Shown here: one piece after another, positions 39,748-52,734 of the stretch
How positions within the stretch are numbered: the stretch's first letter is position 1
Layout: the number at the start of each line of letters is the position of its first letter
Assembly (NCBI GenBank): GCA_024516035.1
Contig: CM044964.1
Coordinates: 17,799,084-17,863,083, forward strand
DNA: 64,000 bases
DNA from: Bactericera cockerelli
Lineage: Eukaryota; Arthropoda; Insecta; Hemiptera; Triozidae
Reading direction: 5' to 3'
The notes under the pieces: generated by a model
What the model was told of the DNA's origin: nothing
Seen by the model: only the letters and a program-made list of their open reading frames with translations
Database searches by the model: none
Program-made: the position numbers and the translations under genes

Positions 39748-41440
39748 TCTAATTAAATCAGTAGATTTATTATGTAGGTAATAGGTAGTACAGAAAAGTG
39801 AGAAGTAATGTCCTCCTATTCAATCTATGTCCTCTGTAGTGAGGCCCCTGCTAAATCCGGCTCTGACGCTCATATAATGGAAGTGTTTGGAAATTTTCCC
39901 GGTGATGTTGGAGGCATATTTTTGTATTCCGTGATGCAAGTGGCGAAACCTGATTGGCTGAGACTGTCATAAACTCAGCATACATAAATCAGATGATGTC
40001 CTTCATATATTTTTACTTCGTCTTTTTTTTCTCAATAAAAAGAAATGATATTTTTGAAACAAGTCAAACTGTAACATTATCATTTATTACGTAGGTACAT
40101 ACTACATACCTACAACTTTAATAAACCTTATTATTATTATAACATGTTCAACCAAACTTTCATAATAATATGTATAGGTATAGGGAAAACAGGTATAAAT
40201 AAAGTATTACACTAAGTGTCTTATTTATACTTACCTTATTAGTAGGTATTACATTTACATTCTTTGCATTATAAGAGAATAACTTACATTTATTGACCTC
40301 AGTTATAGTTGATCAATATAGGTATAAAGCGGGGACCTGTAATCTGGAAGTCGGTGGTTCAAATTCTAAGTTCAGCAAAAAATTAATAAAGCGATTTTGA
40401 GTATACCTATTTGAGGGTATTTTCCCTTATCGAAAGGAAAATTGGATTTGAGAACTGAGAACCGTTCTCTTGTATCCAGGTTTCTCTTACCTACGTATTT
40501 ATTACCTTTATATCCAGTTATCTTACATCCAGGTTCGACTGTATAGCCCGTGATATTTGGGACAAAATACAGTCGCGTTTATCATGGTTGACTTTATTTT
40601 TGGTGATTAATTCATAATACCTACTTAATACTTATCTAATGCTGATTAAATTCTATCGGTTTCCCGCCAATTTGCAATCGCCGACGGCGGACTGTCTTAT
40701 CGCCAGGCTGGATTAGGTTGAGGTGCACTGAGATAACAGAGTGATAATACAGACCGGGCCTAGAGATAAAGCTGCCGTGGAGGCATGGACAATGTGTCTG
40801 GGGGTATTGTTTTTTTTTTTTTTTTTTTTTTTTGAGAACCACTGCTTCACCCAAATAAAATAAGCTACAATGACATTTTGTAACACGCGAATTTAGGGGG
40901 CGGAATTCAGGTGATTTGTTGCTCGCCCCTTAACTTGCGCCTTGTGATGTGGTACCAAAACTTCTTGCATTCATTTAGGTTGTAAGCTGCGAGGAACGTT
41001 GATTTTTCTGAAAACCATTCAAAGAGGAAATGCTTCTTGCATCCTCGGTTCCATTCTAGAAGGACGGTCCCTGCGGGACAAGTTTTTTTATATTTAAAAA
41101 AAAAATATAACATGAATTATATACTTCTTAAAAATGTGTTTTACTATGCATAAAACATAACTTACCTGTATTAAGCACAATTTACAATAATGTATGTACA
41201 AATTGTACATTGGACCTACTTCTGAAAAAGATTTCTTAGCGTCGCCGACTTATTATTTGGTGTGTTAGACTCTCAATGTTGACATGAACCACTATACTAA
41301 AAGATACCTAGATGGATAGAATACTTATTTGCCTTATACACCTGTACGATTACCTATTCACCGATATCTACATTAGTGATAGTGGAATGAGTGATAAACC
41401 GGAGTGATAACTGATACCCAAGCACGTGCTTTTTATCAGC
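39748..41440. other. no recognised gene
   Basis: AT-rich sequence with a T21 homopolymer at about 40810-40833 and a weak family D SINE remnant at 40335-40400. Confidence 0.45.
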
Positions 41441-41735
41441 ACATGCCGAGCCGGGTTAAGACCCCTTAAACAAAAAGGTGTCTCTGATCTACTAACTCCG
41501 ATATAGTAGTCTCGGAGATTGATACGAGAGAGTAAAAACAGCGTGCTCGGAAACATCTTTCTCTGGGAGTGCTGCGGGAATGGATTGGAACTCTCCCGGA
41601 GAATGTTTAACCAACTTACTCGGAACCTATCCCGGATCTATGCCCGAGCTAACTCGGGACAAGATCCGAGCTAACTCGTCCCGAGTACATGTTCTCCGAA
41701 CCGTCTCGGAACGAGATCCAATACCCTGTGGCAAC
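41440..41735. repeat. CTCGGA/TCCGAG-rich repeat, copy 1
   Basis: A CCCCTTAAACAAAAAGG start is followed by dense short inverted motifs (CTCGGAGA, CCCGGAGAATG, CCGAGCTAACTCGG). The complement of the start, GTTTAAGGGG, ends the related copy at 44640-45010. Confidence 0.6.
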
Positions 41736-42750
41736 ACCGGAAATTGAAAGTAAAATTTGCAAAACATTTTCAAAATCGAGTGAATTCCGAAATTTGAATA
41801 GATTAATTAGTTTTCCTGAGATAATTAGTAAAACTCAAATACATAAAAGGTAAAGATATTTTATACAGTATTTTGAGAAACTACCGTCAATATGTGTAAT
41901 CTCATTCCTAAGATAAAGTAACTTCATAAGTAATTTCACATCAGTGACTTCTGCTCATCCAAATAAGTGATTTAATAAAACGTGTTTTAAGTAATTTAAG
42001 TAATGGTCAATATGTCTGCAAACATAATATCTTTTTAAACTGGACCTAGCATTTAAAATAATTATGATCCATGGAGGAAATCCACATGATATTTTCCACC
42101 TGTTTACATGTATTGTGCATCCAATCCAACATAGCTTCAACCTGAAGATACCTATTCAAGCTGCCTCCCTCCTCAAACATATTGAACCTGACATGGGATA
42201 AGTGAAAGTGACTACAAATTGATGATTTACACAAAATAATTATATCTAACAATTTCTGATAAAAGTCCAACAAGTTGATTCTTCTAAAGTTCCTACATCA
42301 TAGTTTTAGGGTATAACTAAAAAGAAATTTTTCTCTACTTTAAAAAGTTTACTGTTCTAAAGTGTACCAATTTCCATGCATTAATCATAAGTGAGTTTTA
42401 CACTCCAATTAGTGGGGTAAGCAATATCTAAACAATATCTTACATTTTACATTGTTTTATAGTCAAACCAGGATATGTATGTGGAAATGCTGGAGATTAA
42501 CCTGTTCCAGATATTCCACTTAATCAGAATCACACTCTTGACAGGTGTCTGACTGGGGGATTTTAAACAGGGAAAATACCAGTGTTTTGCTAGACAACTA
42601 TGAACAGAGAACTGACTAGCTAAAGGCTTTTTAATAGGTTCACATTATTGAAGATTTGACTATACTGTTCCATAATCAATAGATCCTGTGTTCAATTCAC
42701 AGTTTTTTTTTCTTTCAAACAGCAATTCTGTTCCCTTTAAAAATGAGGCA
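41736..42750. other. no recognised gene
   Basis: AT-rich sequence with only short chance frames. Confidence 0.45.
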
Positions 42751-42754
42751 TTTC

Positions 42755-43435
42755 TAGCCCTTATCAGGCTAAGTGAGGTTAATGTGGGTAGCTGGGACTA
42801 TTCCCAGTAAATTCAGTATACAACCCCCATTTTTATTTTAAATAAATAAATCTGTTCTCCGAAGATGTGAGGCTGGTATATCTAGCCCTACTCAGGCTGA
42901 GTGAGGTGAATGTGGGTATCTGGTACTGTTCCCATTAAATTCAGAATGAAATTCCCATCCTCACTATCTCAAATCAGGACAGGGTTTTTCATGAACCAGC
43001 TATAACATAAAAAAAAAAAAAATATTGTAAGTTTAGAAGAAGTATTAAATGTTGCAAATTTAGACATTTTTTTACTTGTAATAAGTACATTTTTTACTAT
43101 AATGTGTTCATTAATTTTAATTTTTAAAACAGTAGCTTGCATTATTCAGGATTTGACTACTCCCCGTAATCTAAAGATTTTGGTTCATTTTTGTTGTTGT
43201 GAAACAGATAATTCTCCTTCTTTAGAAAATATGAGGCTGACATGTGTATACACAGCCTTTATCAGGCTGGGTGAGGTTAATGTGGCTACCTGGTACTATT
43301 CCCAGTAAATTCAGAATAAAATGGCCCAACCCAGGCTCAGTGAGCTTAATGTGGGTAACAGGTTTGTGAGTTTCCTGCAAATGAGGGTAAAACCTTGGTC
43401 ATGATATGACTATGCAATTGAGGTTAAACCCACTT
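42755..43435 (+). repeat. tandem degenerate SINE-body copies
   Basis: At least four versions of a body with a CAGGCTGAGTGAGG-like motif and CCCAGTAAATTCAG follow one another (about 42770, 42890, 43262 and 43325). The last continues into GGTAAAACC and GATATGAC. No 5S or tRNA head is retained. Confidence 0.65.
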
Positions 43436-44427
43436 TAATCAAACAAAAAAAATCTGGAAGACTGTTCTTTTTTTATGAATGCCATATTATAGTCAAAATT
43501 CTCTCTGGGTTCTATTTCCTAATTTCATCTTTAATAATCTCAACTTCTGTTCTGGTATTCTTTGTCTTCAGGCAGCCTGCTGCTGGGCAGGAAGATGGCA
43601 TTTCAGCACATCTCTCTCTTAATTACCTATATGTATAATAGATTTAGATTAATTAAGTCCACTTGGCTTAATTTATCTGCTGATTCTATGTATTATATTC
43701 TGTTTGTTTCATGTTTTTGTTTGTTACATATTTTTGCTTTTAATTCTTTTACCATGAAAATGGAAAAATATAAAACTGAAAAACACAAATTGTCTTCTTA
43801 TTTATTAATGTTAGCATTTCATCAACAGCTTTTCATCATTGTAGAACCAAATTGCCTTGAAATAGTATATTTTTCATCAAATCCAAATTAATTTTAAAAA
43901 TTTCCTGTGAAATCACAATTTTCAAATTTTTCCGGGCAATGGCGGTGGTATGAAATTCAATATGGAGCCCCTTAATTATTAATTAGGTATTCAATTTCCA
44001 AAACCTTGTAAAAATAAGCTTAATAAAATGCTCAGGGGGAGGAAATAGTAAGCTTATAAAAGTGTTTCTAAAATGTTAAGCCTTGTCAAAATAAGCTTTA
44101 TAAAATGTTTGAATCTTGTCAAAATAAGTGTTTTTAAAATCTTTTTAAACACTTTCTGTGCCGTCTGGGTAGTCTGCTGTGACTAAAGATAGAGATACTT
44201 TTAAGATGTGAACTTATGTGATACTTTTATTTTCATGTCAATTTTTTTTCTAATGTTTCTAAATTGATTGCATAAATATATTGATACCTTAGATTCCTTG
44301 GGTCAAATAAGCATGGATTATCTCTATCAACTAGGGGTCAGAAATGGACCCTAACTGAGTTAGAACTGACTTAAACTCGAAAAATTAATATTAAAAATTG
44401 AATTCGTATCCAATGTCCTATACATAT
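43436..44427. other. no recognised gene
   Basis: AT-rich sequence. The segment 44000-44150 repeats AAAATAAGCTTAATAAAATG-like stretches three times. Confidence 0.4.
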
Positions 44428-44600
44428 GTCCTAACTAAAGGGCGGGGTTATTGGTTATTGCCTATGGCAATCTCTTTATTCCAATTGTTTCTAGTCTCTT
44501 ATTGGGATTTTTCATTCTTTAAGGTTTATTCTTCTTTTTTTTTTTGTTTTGTTCTTAATTATTTTATTTTAAATTTCACAATAAAAAATATGTTCTATTA
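44428..44600 (-). repeat. LINE 3'-end-like repeat
   Basis: Minus-strand match to the 15745-15900 tail: GGCAATAACC, CCCCGCCCTTTAG and AGGACATATG, with an A-rich stretch at its left. Confidence 0.6.
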
Positions 44601-44639
44601 TAAAAATGTGTCGTATTATTTTTAGGTGGTTTTACAGCT

Positions 44640-45010
44640 AAAATTCCCAGGGTATTTAAAACGGTCTGTGGTCTAGAAGAGACAGTCCCCGAGAATGTTC
44701 TCGGAGACGGTTCCGAGAAGGCTCGGAGACAGTCCCCGAGAATGTTCTCGGAGACGGTTCCGAGAAGGCTCGGAGACGGTCCCCGAGAATGATCTCGGAG
44801 ACAGTTCCCGAGACCGATCTTGGAGCAATCTCGAGCACCAGCAATCGACGCTACGGTGCGGACGTAGACTGTCCCGTAGCAGTCTCCGAACGGTCTCCTA
44901 GGTGTCTCCGATATCATTTTTTGGGATCCGAGACAGGACGATACAATCTCGTTCCTAGATCTCGGAGATGGTTCCGAGACTGTTTTTTGTTTAAGGGGGA
45001 TCAAGAGACC
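44640..45010. repeat. CTCGGA-rich repeat, copy 2, with 47-bp tandem core
   Basis: AGACAGTCCCCGAGAATG repeats at 44680, 44727 and 44774 with a 47-bp period. Each unit contains the palindrome CCGAGAATGTTCTCGG. Both strands stay open for more than 60 codons by composition only. The copy ends TTTGTTTAAGGGGG. Confidence 0.75.
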
Positions 45011-45064
45011 CCAAAGAAATAACGGAGTCTTGTCTGGAATTTCCATGGAATTGTGGTTGATATG

Positions 45065-45260
45065 GAATCATTAAAATGCAGAATATAAAAGTTGGAGAAA
45101 AAAAATTCTAGCGTCTCTAGCTGATGTTTTAAAGGGACCATTAGACGATGTCTTTAGAGGGATGATGAACTCTTAAAACGCAGAATATTCAAGTTGGAGG
45201 GAAAAAACTCTAGAGCGTCTAGCTGATGTTTTAAAGGGATATTATAAAGGGAACTTCCCT
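45065..45260. repeat. 102-bp tandem duplication
   Basis: TTAAAATGCAGAATAT at 45071 and TTAAAACGCAGAATAT at 45173 start two units that share GTCTAGCTGATGTTTTAAAG. Confidence 0.75.
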
Positions 45261-45437
45261 AAAGTTCGTATTAATTGGAAATGGACCACACAATACACAA
45301 ACATAGAGAGGTAGGTACTGGGGATACATATAGCCTTGGTAGGTATAGCTAGATAATACGTTACCTAGATAATACATTATTATGTTTTGAAAAGTAGAAA
45401 TTTTTTAGGTCGTATATCCAAACAGTCATAATGCACG

Positions 45438-45650
45438 TTCACTGGTAGTCAAGTGGTTAAGGCGCTAGTCTGGTAATCTAGGTAGCGTAGAGTTCCGTTA
45501 GTTCGAATCCCACCCAGTGCATGAATTTTTTCCTCATTACATTGAGTTTGTGACCACATTATAATAAGACTCTGAAGGTTAGGTGGTAGAAAATGCTCTG
45601 AGCAATTCTCCTTCCACTGAAAAGTGTTCTTATTATTATTATATGTGGGT
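45438..45650 (+). repeat. tRNA-derived SINE, family A
   Basis: Head TGGTAGTCAAGTGGTTAAGG, box B AGTTCGAATCCC, body GGTGGTAGAAAATGCTC and a (TTA)n tail. The head is cloverleaf-like but fused to the SINE body, so it is not a tRNA gene. Confidence 0.8.
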
Positions 45651-46019
45651 ATTTATACTTATTTATGAGGGTAGGTAAACAGAAAACCATACGAGTATTT
45701 CCATTTCGGGACGAAACGACTTCATCAATTGAGCAGATCGCCCTAACAGTAGGTAAAGGAAAATTGCCTACGGGTTTATTGCTTATCAATAAGCTGAGAA
45801 ACACATGTCTTTTTTATCATTCACACTTGACTGCGATAATTTTCTGCTAATTAATAAGCTACCAGATATCATTTCTAGTAGGGAGATAATTTTATTCCAT
45901 AATCTCATTCATGTAAACAAATCTGTGCTGTGGGTGAACTCTGAACAACTTTTTTTCTATTTCTAGCATTGTACCTAGCTACCTATTACCTGTTTGTAAA
46001 ATAAAAAAAGTTATTCCTC

Positions 46020-46210
46020 TTCCTCGTGAGGAAAAATGAGTAATTAGTTGTATGAGTGACGACTAGTGGCGGTATTGCAAGAAGGGATTATGTTCCTTTT
46101 CCTCGTGAGGAAAACTGAGTAGGTATCTACTTGGATGAGTGACGACCAGTAGGAATTATGTAATACTTAGACAAATGATGTGATTAGAAGTTTTGTTATG
46201 CTGAGATACC
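46020..46210 (+). repeat. family C SINE body, twofold partial copy
   Basis: CTCGTGAGGAAAAATGAGTA occurs at 46024 and, slightly altered, at 46102, each followed by a GTGACGAC segment like family C. Confidence 0.6.
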
Positions 46211-46534
46211 CACTAAAGTATAGAAGTAATAAAACAAAGAATTTGCATACAATAAATGTAAATAAATTTCTTATCAGTTAGGTACATTATCTCTAAATTG
46301 AAAAAATATAAAAAAAAAATCGGAGCGAAAAAAAATATTTTTTTAATTACAAAAACAAACACAATACTTCCGAATTCTAACGTTAGAAATTTATCGGAAA
46401 TAAAAAAGTTAGTTCAGAAGACACTGAATCGAAAGTGGCTGTTCGAGTCCTAATAGGTTGTATGTCCATTCAAATATCAGTGGTGTAATAGAGAACAGAA
46501 TATTTTTGTTTTTTTCTATTAGGTTCATATACAA

Positions 46535-46770
46535 AGTTTTCGGCCCTACCCAGGCTGGGTGAGGTAGCTGGTACGATTCCCAGCGAATGGAGGGTGAAAC
46601 TCCCGTCTTAATCTAGGACGTTAAATCAAATAGAATCGTTGGCGTTAGGAAGGGCATCCAGACGTAAAAAATGTGCCAAAAACCAACCATCCTCAACCAT
46701 GAGGTTGAACAACGTCACCCTGCTTGACGAGATAAGACAGAGTAAAAGAAGAAGAAAGAAAAGAAGAAGG
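46535..46770 (+). repeat. SINE body plus tail module, no 5S head
   Basis: GGCCCTACCCAGGCTGGGTG, CGAATGGAGGGTGAAACTCC, GTTGGCGTTAGGAAGGGC and AACCATCCTCAACCATGAGG run in order and end GAAGAAGAAAG. The same modules in the same order occur inverted at 62050-62365. Confidence 0.75.
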
Positions 46771-48935
46771 TTCAATAGGTACATACATAAAATATAGTTC
46801 TTATACTGTACAGATGCACTTACAGGTAAAATTTACTCTTGGTCATCATCCCACCACTTGACTGATTCCATACAATAACATTACTGAATGATAGAATAAC
46901 CAGATCAAACGATTTTTTTTCTTGTAAATAAGAGGAGTACTCTTCTATCTCTGTGAATATGAAGGGAAATACCCTTAAAGTTTTTTTTTCGATTTAAGTG
47001 GGAACGAAAAAATGATTAAAACAAGAATTAACAAATCATCCCACTTTGTAGGTATTAGTAGACTAGTTGTGAGAATCTTGTCGAATAACAGAATTAAATT
47101 TATTCATTATACTCATTACATCAGAAACAAAATAGCAATCTTATTTGCTCCGAAATCAAATTTACATTCTTGGTCTTCTACTACCATCATATGTTTACAG
47201 TGGTTGTCAACTATAACATTAACCAATATTACAATTGTTCCTAATACTTATCTAACTTGACCACCTCATATTATTATTGTTTACATTGTAAGATTTAAAA
47301 TAATCTCCTGACAGTTTCCACGGTAAGGTCAGATGATCACATCGCTTATCACTTATCACTTTCACTTCCTTATCACTAGGAGTGATATAAACGTGATATT
47401 TTCGTTGAATAGCTCGGATGACAGTGATAGGGAGTCTGATTTGAAGAAATGAATAGACGATTTTGCTATCTTCATCAAGTTTAGATTAGGAAAGTCGCGG
47501 ACATTTTTTATCGCAAATTTAGGTGTGCTGTCTTCTACTCTGGTGGCGTTTGGTGACCTTCGTCTTCTCTGAAGAAATATATATAGGTCAAGTGACTGAT
47601 AGAAGAATAATAAGCTTGATATCGTTATCATGGACATCAGCATCTAGAGATGGCGTCAGCAGTAACTTATGATAGCAGAACAGTGAATTATCCTTGAGTG
47701 ATTCTAGAATTTTCTAAGTTAATGTTAAGACTCATAGCAGATGAGCTCTTTTTCAATATCAAGTACTTTGCTTTTGCACATGCTCTTTTAAACATTACGG
47801 GCTCATTGACCTCCTGATCCAAATGACACAATTAGACAGCTGATGCGCCATCTACTCGCACATGTTGAGCTGCCTTCCTGAAAGCAATGAAACCTTGAGT
47901 ACCTACCTAATTTAAAAGCAGCACTTTTACACATAGAAAAGAATCCAGCGATGAATTTTCATGAATCGGAAGTGTATAAGATGGCCAGTTGGTCACTTGT
48001 TTAGCTTCTTAATGCCAAATGGAAACCAAATGAAAAGTGAACACCAAAATGTTCCAATATTGATGAACACCAAACACAACTGGACCTGATCGCTCCCTTG
48101 CACGTGGGGTTAATATGGCACACAAAACTTTACACTGACCACTTAAAAGAATTTCCATGATGTTCAGTTGTTCACAGCCCTATGACGTCCTGTCGTAAGT
48201 CGGAAGTAACTCGTAGCTTCTTAACGCCAAAGAAACCAAAAGACCAATTACTCCTGTCTTCCTCAAACGCGTGCACGTGTTCACTGATGGCACACGCTGA
48301 ATCGTGTTCACAAATAGCAACACACCACCTGTGTAGAGACCTATCAGGGATGGGGGCACTTAAAGATTTTTCAGTCAGTGAACACTAAGACCTCTCTGTC
48401 AGGGTCCATTTCGCCAGAACCACCAACTTTGAAATGCAATGTTTTAGTTTTACATGGGTATTTGTTCAGTGTCTTGAGGTATAAATTAGTGGACAGGGTG
48501 ACAACTGGATAGACCGGTAAAGTACCGGACTGTAAGGGTAGGTTAATAGTGGATACAGACGCGCGACGCAAGCGTTGTGAACATTATGTAAAGTAGGTGA
48601 TCCTGCAACACAGAACTTCCATCTCATTATCAGAGATGAGGGCACTTGAAGACTTTTCACGGTTACTAAAGCACACGATCTGAGTAAGCTACCTAAAACA
48701 GTTAAGGGAGGTTAGAAGTAGTGCAGGAAATTAGGGGTTGTAGAAAATGAGTAAATGTAAGAAATGTACATTCATACAAGATATAACCTATGTATAAAAT
48801 GAATTCATATAATTATACACAATTTGTATGTATGTATTTTTGTAAATGTTAAATTTTCCTCAGTATCTTAGTACCAACTTACCATGTACAAGTATAATTA
48901 GTATACATTAGGTACTGGTAGGTATGTCTGAAAAC
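46771..48935. other. no recognised gene
   Basis: No coding signature. Small frames at 48182-48660 are somewhat more GC-rich but show no domain or splice structure that I can defend. Confidence 0.45.
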
Positions 48936-48939
48936 TAAT

Positions 48940-49060
48940 TTGAGTTTATGACCACATATAAAAAGACTCTGACGGTTAGGTGGTAGAAAATGCTGTGAGC
49001 ATATGAGCAATAACCTCGCTTGATGGTTACCTCCACTTAAGAGTGCTATTTATTGACGGA
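48940..49060 (+). repeat. SINE family A body fragment
   Basis: GTTAGGTGGTAGAAAATGC and TAACCTCGCTTGATGG match the family A body. The head is missing. Confidence 0.65.
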
Positions 49061-49521
49061 TACTTATTTATTTACATTTTTATTAAGTATATCCCCCATC
49101 AATTCGTTATTCCTCTACCCTTGATATTAATTTTCAGATCAAGCGACCTTTATTAGATTTATTATAATTTATATCATCTCCTACTTGACTGTAATACCTA
49201 TGTAGTATGTATGTTGTTGTACAATACCTATATGTACTTTGGGTCCTCAAGATCTCCTGCAAACCACAGGACTTAAATCCCTGTAAATAATTGATTCTGA
49301 AACAACATTTCTTCCGACCAAGTCTTCCTAACATTGGGTCTACATTAGTTCCTTCTCGGTCCTGGTATTGATTGATCTACAATGCGAAACCAACCCAAAC
49401 CAATTCTCCCACACCCGCTGATGTGGTTATTTATTTGTCTTTCTGTGGGGTGCGTTTCCCGTGCTGTCTGATCCCACCCTGGAGTCTCGAGCTCAAACAT
49501 CCGCTGGGTCCTTTCTGACAG

Positions 49522-49630
49522 CCTGGAGGAAGACAAAGAAAGAGATGAAGATCCTGGAGGAAGACAAAGAAATAGATGAAGATCCTGGAGGAAGATAAAA
49601 AACTAGAAGAAGTTCTGGAGGAAGAAGAAA
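49522..49630 (+). repeat. 31-bp minisatellite, about 3.5 copies
   Basis: CCTGGAGGAAGACAAAGAAA repeats at 49522, 49553 and 49584, then degenerately at 49614. Purine-rich. Confidence 0.85.
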
Positions 49631-49912
49631 AGGACTGTTTTGAACGATAAGAAGATTTGGAACAAAAGAATACCTATACATCCCTGTTTGACTGCTGGTG
49701 TAAAGGGACTTTTCAGTCTTACCTCGGCAGTATAAACAAGGTATTTTTATTTTTTTTATTATTATTATTTTTTTTCCTAGGTAGTGTTCTGATATTTAGT
49801 GGGATACTTTCATCCCGCGTCAAAAATAAACTATGGAACCTATCTCTTCCTGAGATTTTTTATTCTATTCTATTCTATATATATGTACATTATGTAATTA
49901 AGTATGACAGTC

Positions 49913-50095
49913 TGTCCAGGTAGTTCAGTGGTCAAGACGTCTAGTAATCCAGAGGTCGCTGGTTCGAAACCCAGCCGGGACAAGACCAGTTATCTTCCCA
50001 TTTGACTGTAAAATGTGGATTTTGACCACATTTTACAGCTGGAATAACGAGACTTCCTAGGGCTAATCGGTCATTATAAATAAGGTAATATTACA
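49913..50095 (+). repeat. tRNA-derived SINE, family B
   Basis: Head GTCCAGGTAGTTCAGTGG, box B GGTTCGAAACCC and a body with TGGAATAACGAGAC. It lies inside the large duplicate and is not present in the other copy. Confidence 0.75.
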
Positions 50096-50232
50096 TAAGA
50101 GACCTATAATAAAAGATAGTGAAAACAAGGAAAAGAAAGCCAAGTTTTAATCAGGGTATTAATTGATACTGTGATGGGAGTGAATAATGGACCATTTGGT
50201 CGAATCATGTCGAAGGTCTGTCGAAGTTGAAT

Positions 50233-50405
50233 TATGAAATATTAGGATTATGGATAGTTATGAAATATTAGGATTATGGACAGTTATGAAATATTAGGAT
50301 TATGGAAAATTATGAAATATTAAGATTATGGACAGTTATGAAATATTAGGATTATGGACAATTATGAAATATTAGGATTATGGACAGTTATGAAATATTA
50401 GGATT
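50233..50405 (+). repeat. 26-bp minisatellite, 7 copies
   Basis: TATGAAATATTAGGATTATG begins at 50233, 50259, 50285, 50311, 50337, 50363 and 50389. Unit differences are few, so expansion was recent. Confidence 0.92.
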
Positions 50406-50977
50406 TCAAGGAGGATAAGCCAGACCATTCCTCAAGTCGGAGTTTCAACCAATCAGAGCGCACTTTATTATGACATGAGGAACTTATCTTTGCTGTAATC
50501 CTAGTTTATAATTCGGCCCTTAGAGGCAACCAGCTTATGGTTAGGTGTAGGTACTAAAGCCTTCCCATAAGGAAAATAACGTTCTTATGTTGGCATGCTT
50601 AATTTAGTGGTTAATACTATTTATTACTATAGGTACCTGTTATTATTATTTATTGTAATTATTATTATTATATTGGGATTATTGTTATTATTATTATACC
50701 GTGATTATTGTTTTACTAACAGCGGCTAGAAACGTGACTCGATGCCTGTACACAGGTGTCACTGCTCTGGCGTACTATAAGCTTGGTGTAGGAAACATTA
50801 CTATACTATGCCACACTGCTTGGATCTAAAGTCCATGGGGTTATTGACCTGCTAATATTTGCACACGATTTTGCACAGAATTTTTTTAATTCTCTATTAC
50901 TTAGTCACATACCTACCTATAATAAGTGTATAAAGTATAAGCTAATCTATATATATAAAATCCATTTACATTCATTC

Positions 50978-51835
50978 ATAATCAACGCAGAGCCTAAACG
51001 GCTGGGCCGATTGACTTGAAATTTTACAGGAAGCTTCCCCTTATGATGTAGGGGCGTACTAAGAACGGATTTTTTGAAGGAAACAGGGTTCTCAAACTTA
51101 TGGCCAAAAATTAACATTTATTGATAATCAACGCAGAGCCTAAACGGCTAGGCCGATTGACTTGAAATTTTGCAGGAAGCTTTTCCTTATGATGTAAGGG
51201 CGTACTAAGAACGGATTTTTTTGAAGGAAACAGGGGTTCTCAACTTATGGCCAAAAATTAACATTTATTGATAATCAACGCAGAGCCTAAACGGCTGGGC
51301 CGATTGACTTGAAATTTTGCAGGAAGCTTTTCCTTATGATGTAAGGGCGTACTAAGAACGGATTTTTTTGAAGGAAACAGGGGTTCTCAACTTATGGCCA
51401 AAAATTAACATTTATTGATAATCAACGCAGAGCCTAAACGGCTGGACCGATTGACTTGAAATTTTGCAGGAAGCTTTTCCTTATAATGTAAGGGCGTACT
51501 AAGAACGGATTTTTTGAAGGAAACAGGGGTTCTCAACTTATGGTCAAAATTAGTCATTTTTAGAGTGTTGTCAGATTCTCAAAGGGTTGAGCTGAATGAC
51601 TTGAAATTAGGCAGAAAACTTCTTTCTGTGATGAAGAAGCTTACTATGAAAGAATTTTTCAAAGATAACAGGGGTCCTCAACTTATGGACAAAAGTAGAC
51701 ATTTTAGCGCCTTGCAAGATTCTCAAAACGGTTGAGCCGAATGACTTGAAATTTGGCAGACAGCTTTTTTTGTGATGTAGGAGAATAATAAGAAACAAAT
51801 TTTAAAAGAAAATAGGGGTTCTCAACTTATGGTCA
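50978..51835 (+). repeat. 147-bp tandem units in Helitron 5' region
   Basis: ATAATCAACGCAGAGCCTAA begins at 50978, 51124, 51271 and 51418. Two further degenerate units carry GAGCCGAATGACTTGAAATT-like versions up to about 51835. Confidence 0.9.
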
Positions 51836-51893
51836 AACTGGATGGCGAATACTATGTTTTTCGACTCATGAAAGATACTCTCCTGTCATACAT

Positions 51894-52325
51894 TTGGCCG
51901 TCCACTTTGAAAATGGACAAAGGGTAGTTTTTACAACCGAAAATGTCCAACAGAGAATTGACAACCCTCCTAAAACAACATTAATGGCGTTTTTCCAACT
52001 ATGCAACCAGGATGAATTTGCAAAGACTCTTTTTTATAATGAAGTACCAGCATTTTATGTGTGGAAAAACAACATGTTCCAAAGAAGGAAAAAAAGATCA
52101 ATTGTTCCAGGACATCCGAGTGTAAAAAAAGACCAGGTTCTTGGTAAAATTTATACCGTACATCCGAATGACTCAGAATGTTTCTACCTGCGATTACTTC
52201 TACATAAAGTGCGAGGACCTACTTCATTCAGAAGCCTCAAAATGGTAGGCGGTATTGAATACCCTACGTTCCATGCTGCCTGCCTAGCCATGGGTTTGTT
52301 ACTTGATGATGCGCAAGCAATGTGA
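51894..52325 (+). pseudogene. Helitron helicase N-terminal segment
   Basis: The frame contains VHFENGQRVVFTTENVQQR, NPPKTTLMAFFQLCNQDEFA and YTVHPNDSECFYLRLLLHKV, then RGPTSFRSLKMVGG. This is the conserved stretch before the Pif1-like helicase in animal Helitron RepHel proteins. It stops at 52325. Confidence 0.85.
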
Positions 52326-52439
52326 ACATTATTACCAACAGAACTTATTTGGCAGAAATTTCATACAACACGTTTCAAATGAGGTCTTTCGTCTCTGAAA
52401 AAGTGCCATTACTCAATAGAGATACGCGTATGAAACTGT

Positions 52440-52734
52440 ACTTCAGAGCGTCACTTCATCTCTTGATTCTGTAGGTAATAATTTGTTCTTCCTAGATGCT
52501 CCAGGTGGAACTGGAAAAACATTCTTAATAAGCCTTTTGTTAGCTCCAATACGCAAAGATGGAAATATTGCCATTGCTGTTGCATCGTCCGGTATTGCCG
52601 CCACACTGATAGAAGGAGGCCGCACTGTTCATTCTGCTTTGAAATTGCCGCTCAATTTAAATTCAGTAGATACACCAAGCTGTATTATTGGAAAGCAAAG
52701 TGATATGGCCAAAGTCCTCAGATTTTCAATTTGA
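52440..52734 (+). pseudogene. Helitron Pif1-like helicase Walker A segment
   Basis: NLFFLDAPGGTGKTFLISLL holds the Walker A GGTGKT and is followed by IAIAVASSGIAATLIEGGRT and HSALKLPLNLN, typical of the Helitron helicase. It ends in a stop soon after. Confidence 0.88.

Larger units (their letters stand above)
49740..50920 (+). repeat. large diverged duplicate, copy 1
   Basis: Landmarks shared with 53195-54160 in the same order: AAGTATGACAGTCTGTCC, AATTCGGCCCTTAG, AACAGCGGCTAGAAACGTG and ATGCCACACTGCTTGGATC. This copy also holds a family B SINE (49913-50095) and an expanded 26-bp minisatellite. Confidence 0.8.

Noticed and set aside
44576..45046. A 156-codon minus-strand frame and overlapping frames on both strands
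   Set aside because: Open frames on both strands follow from the CTCGGA repeat composition. No domain is present.
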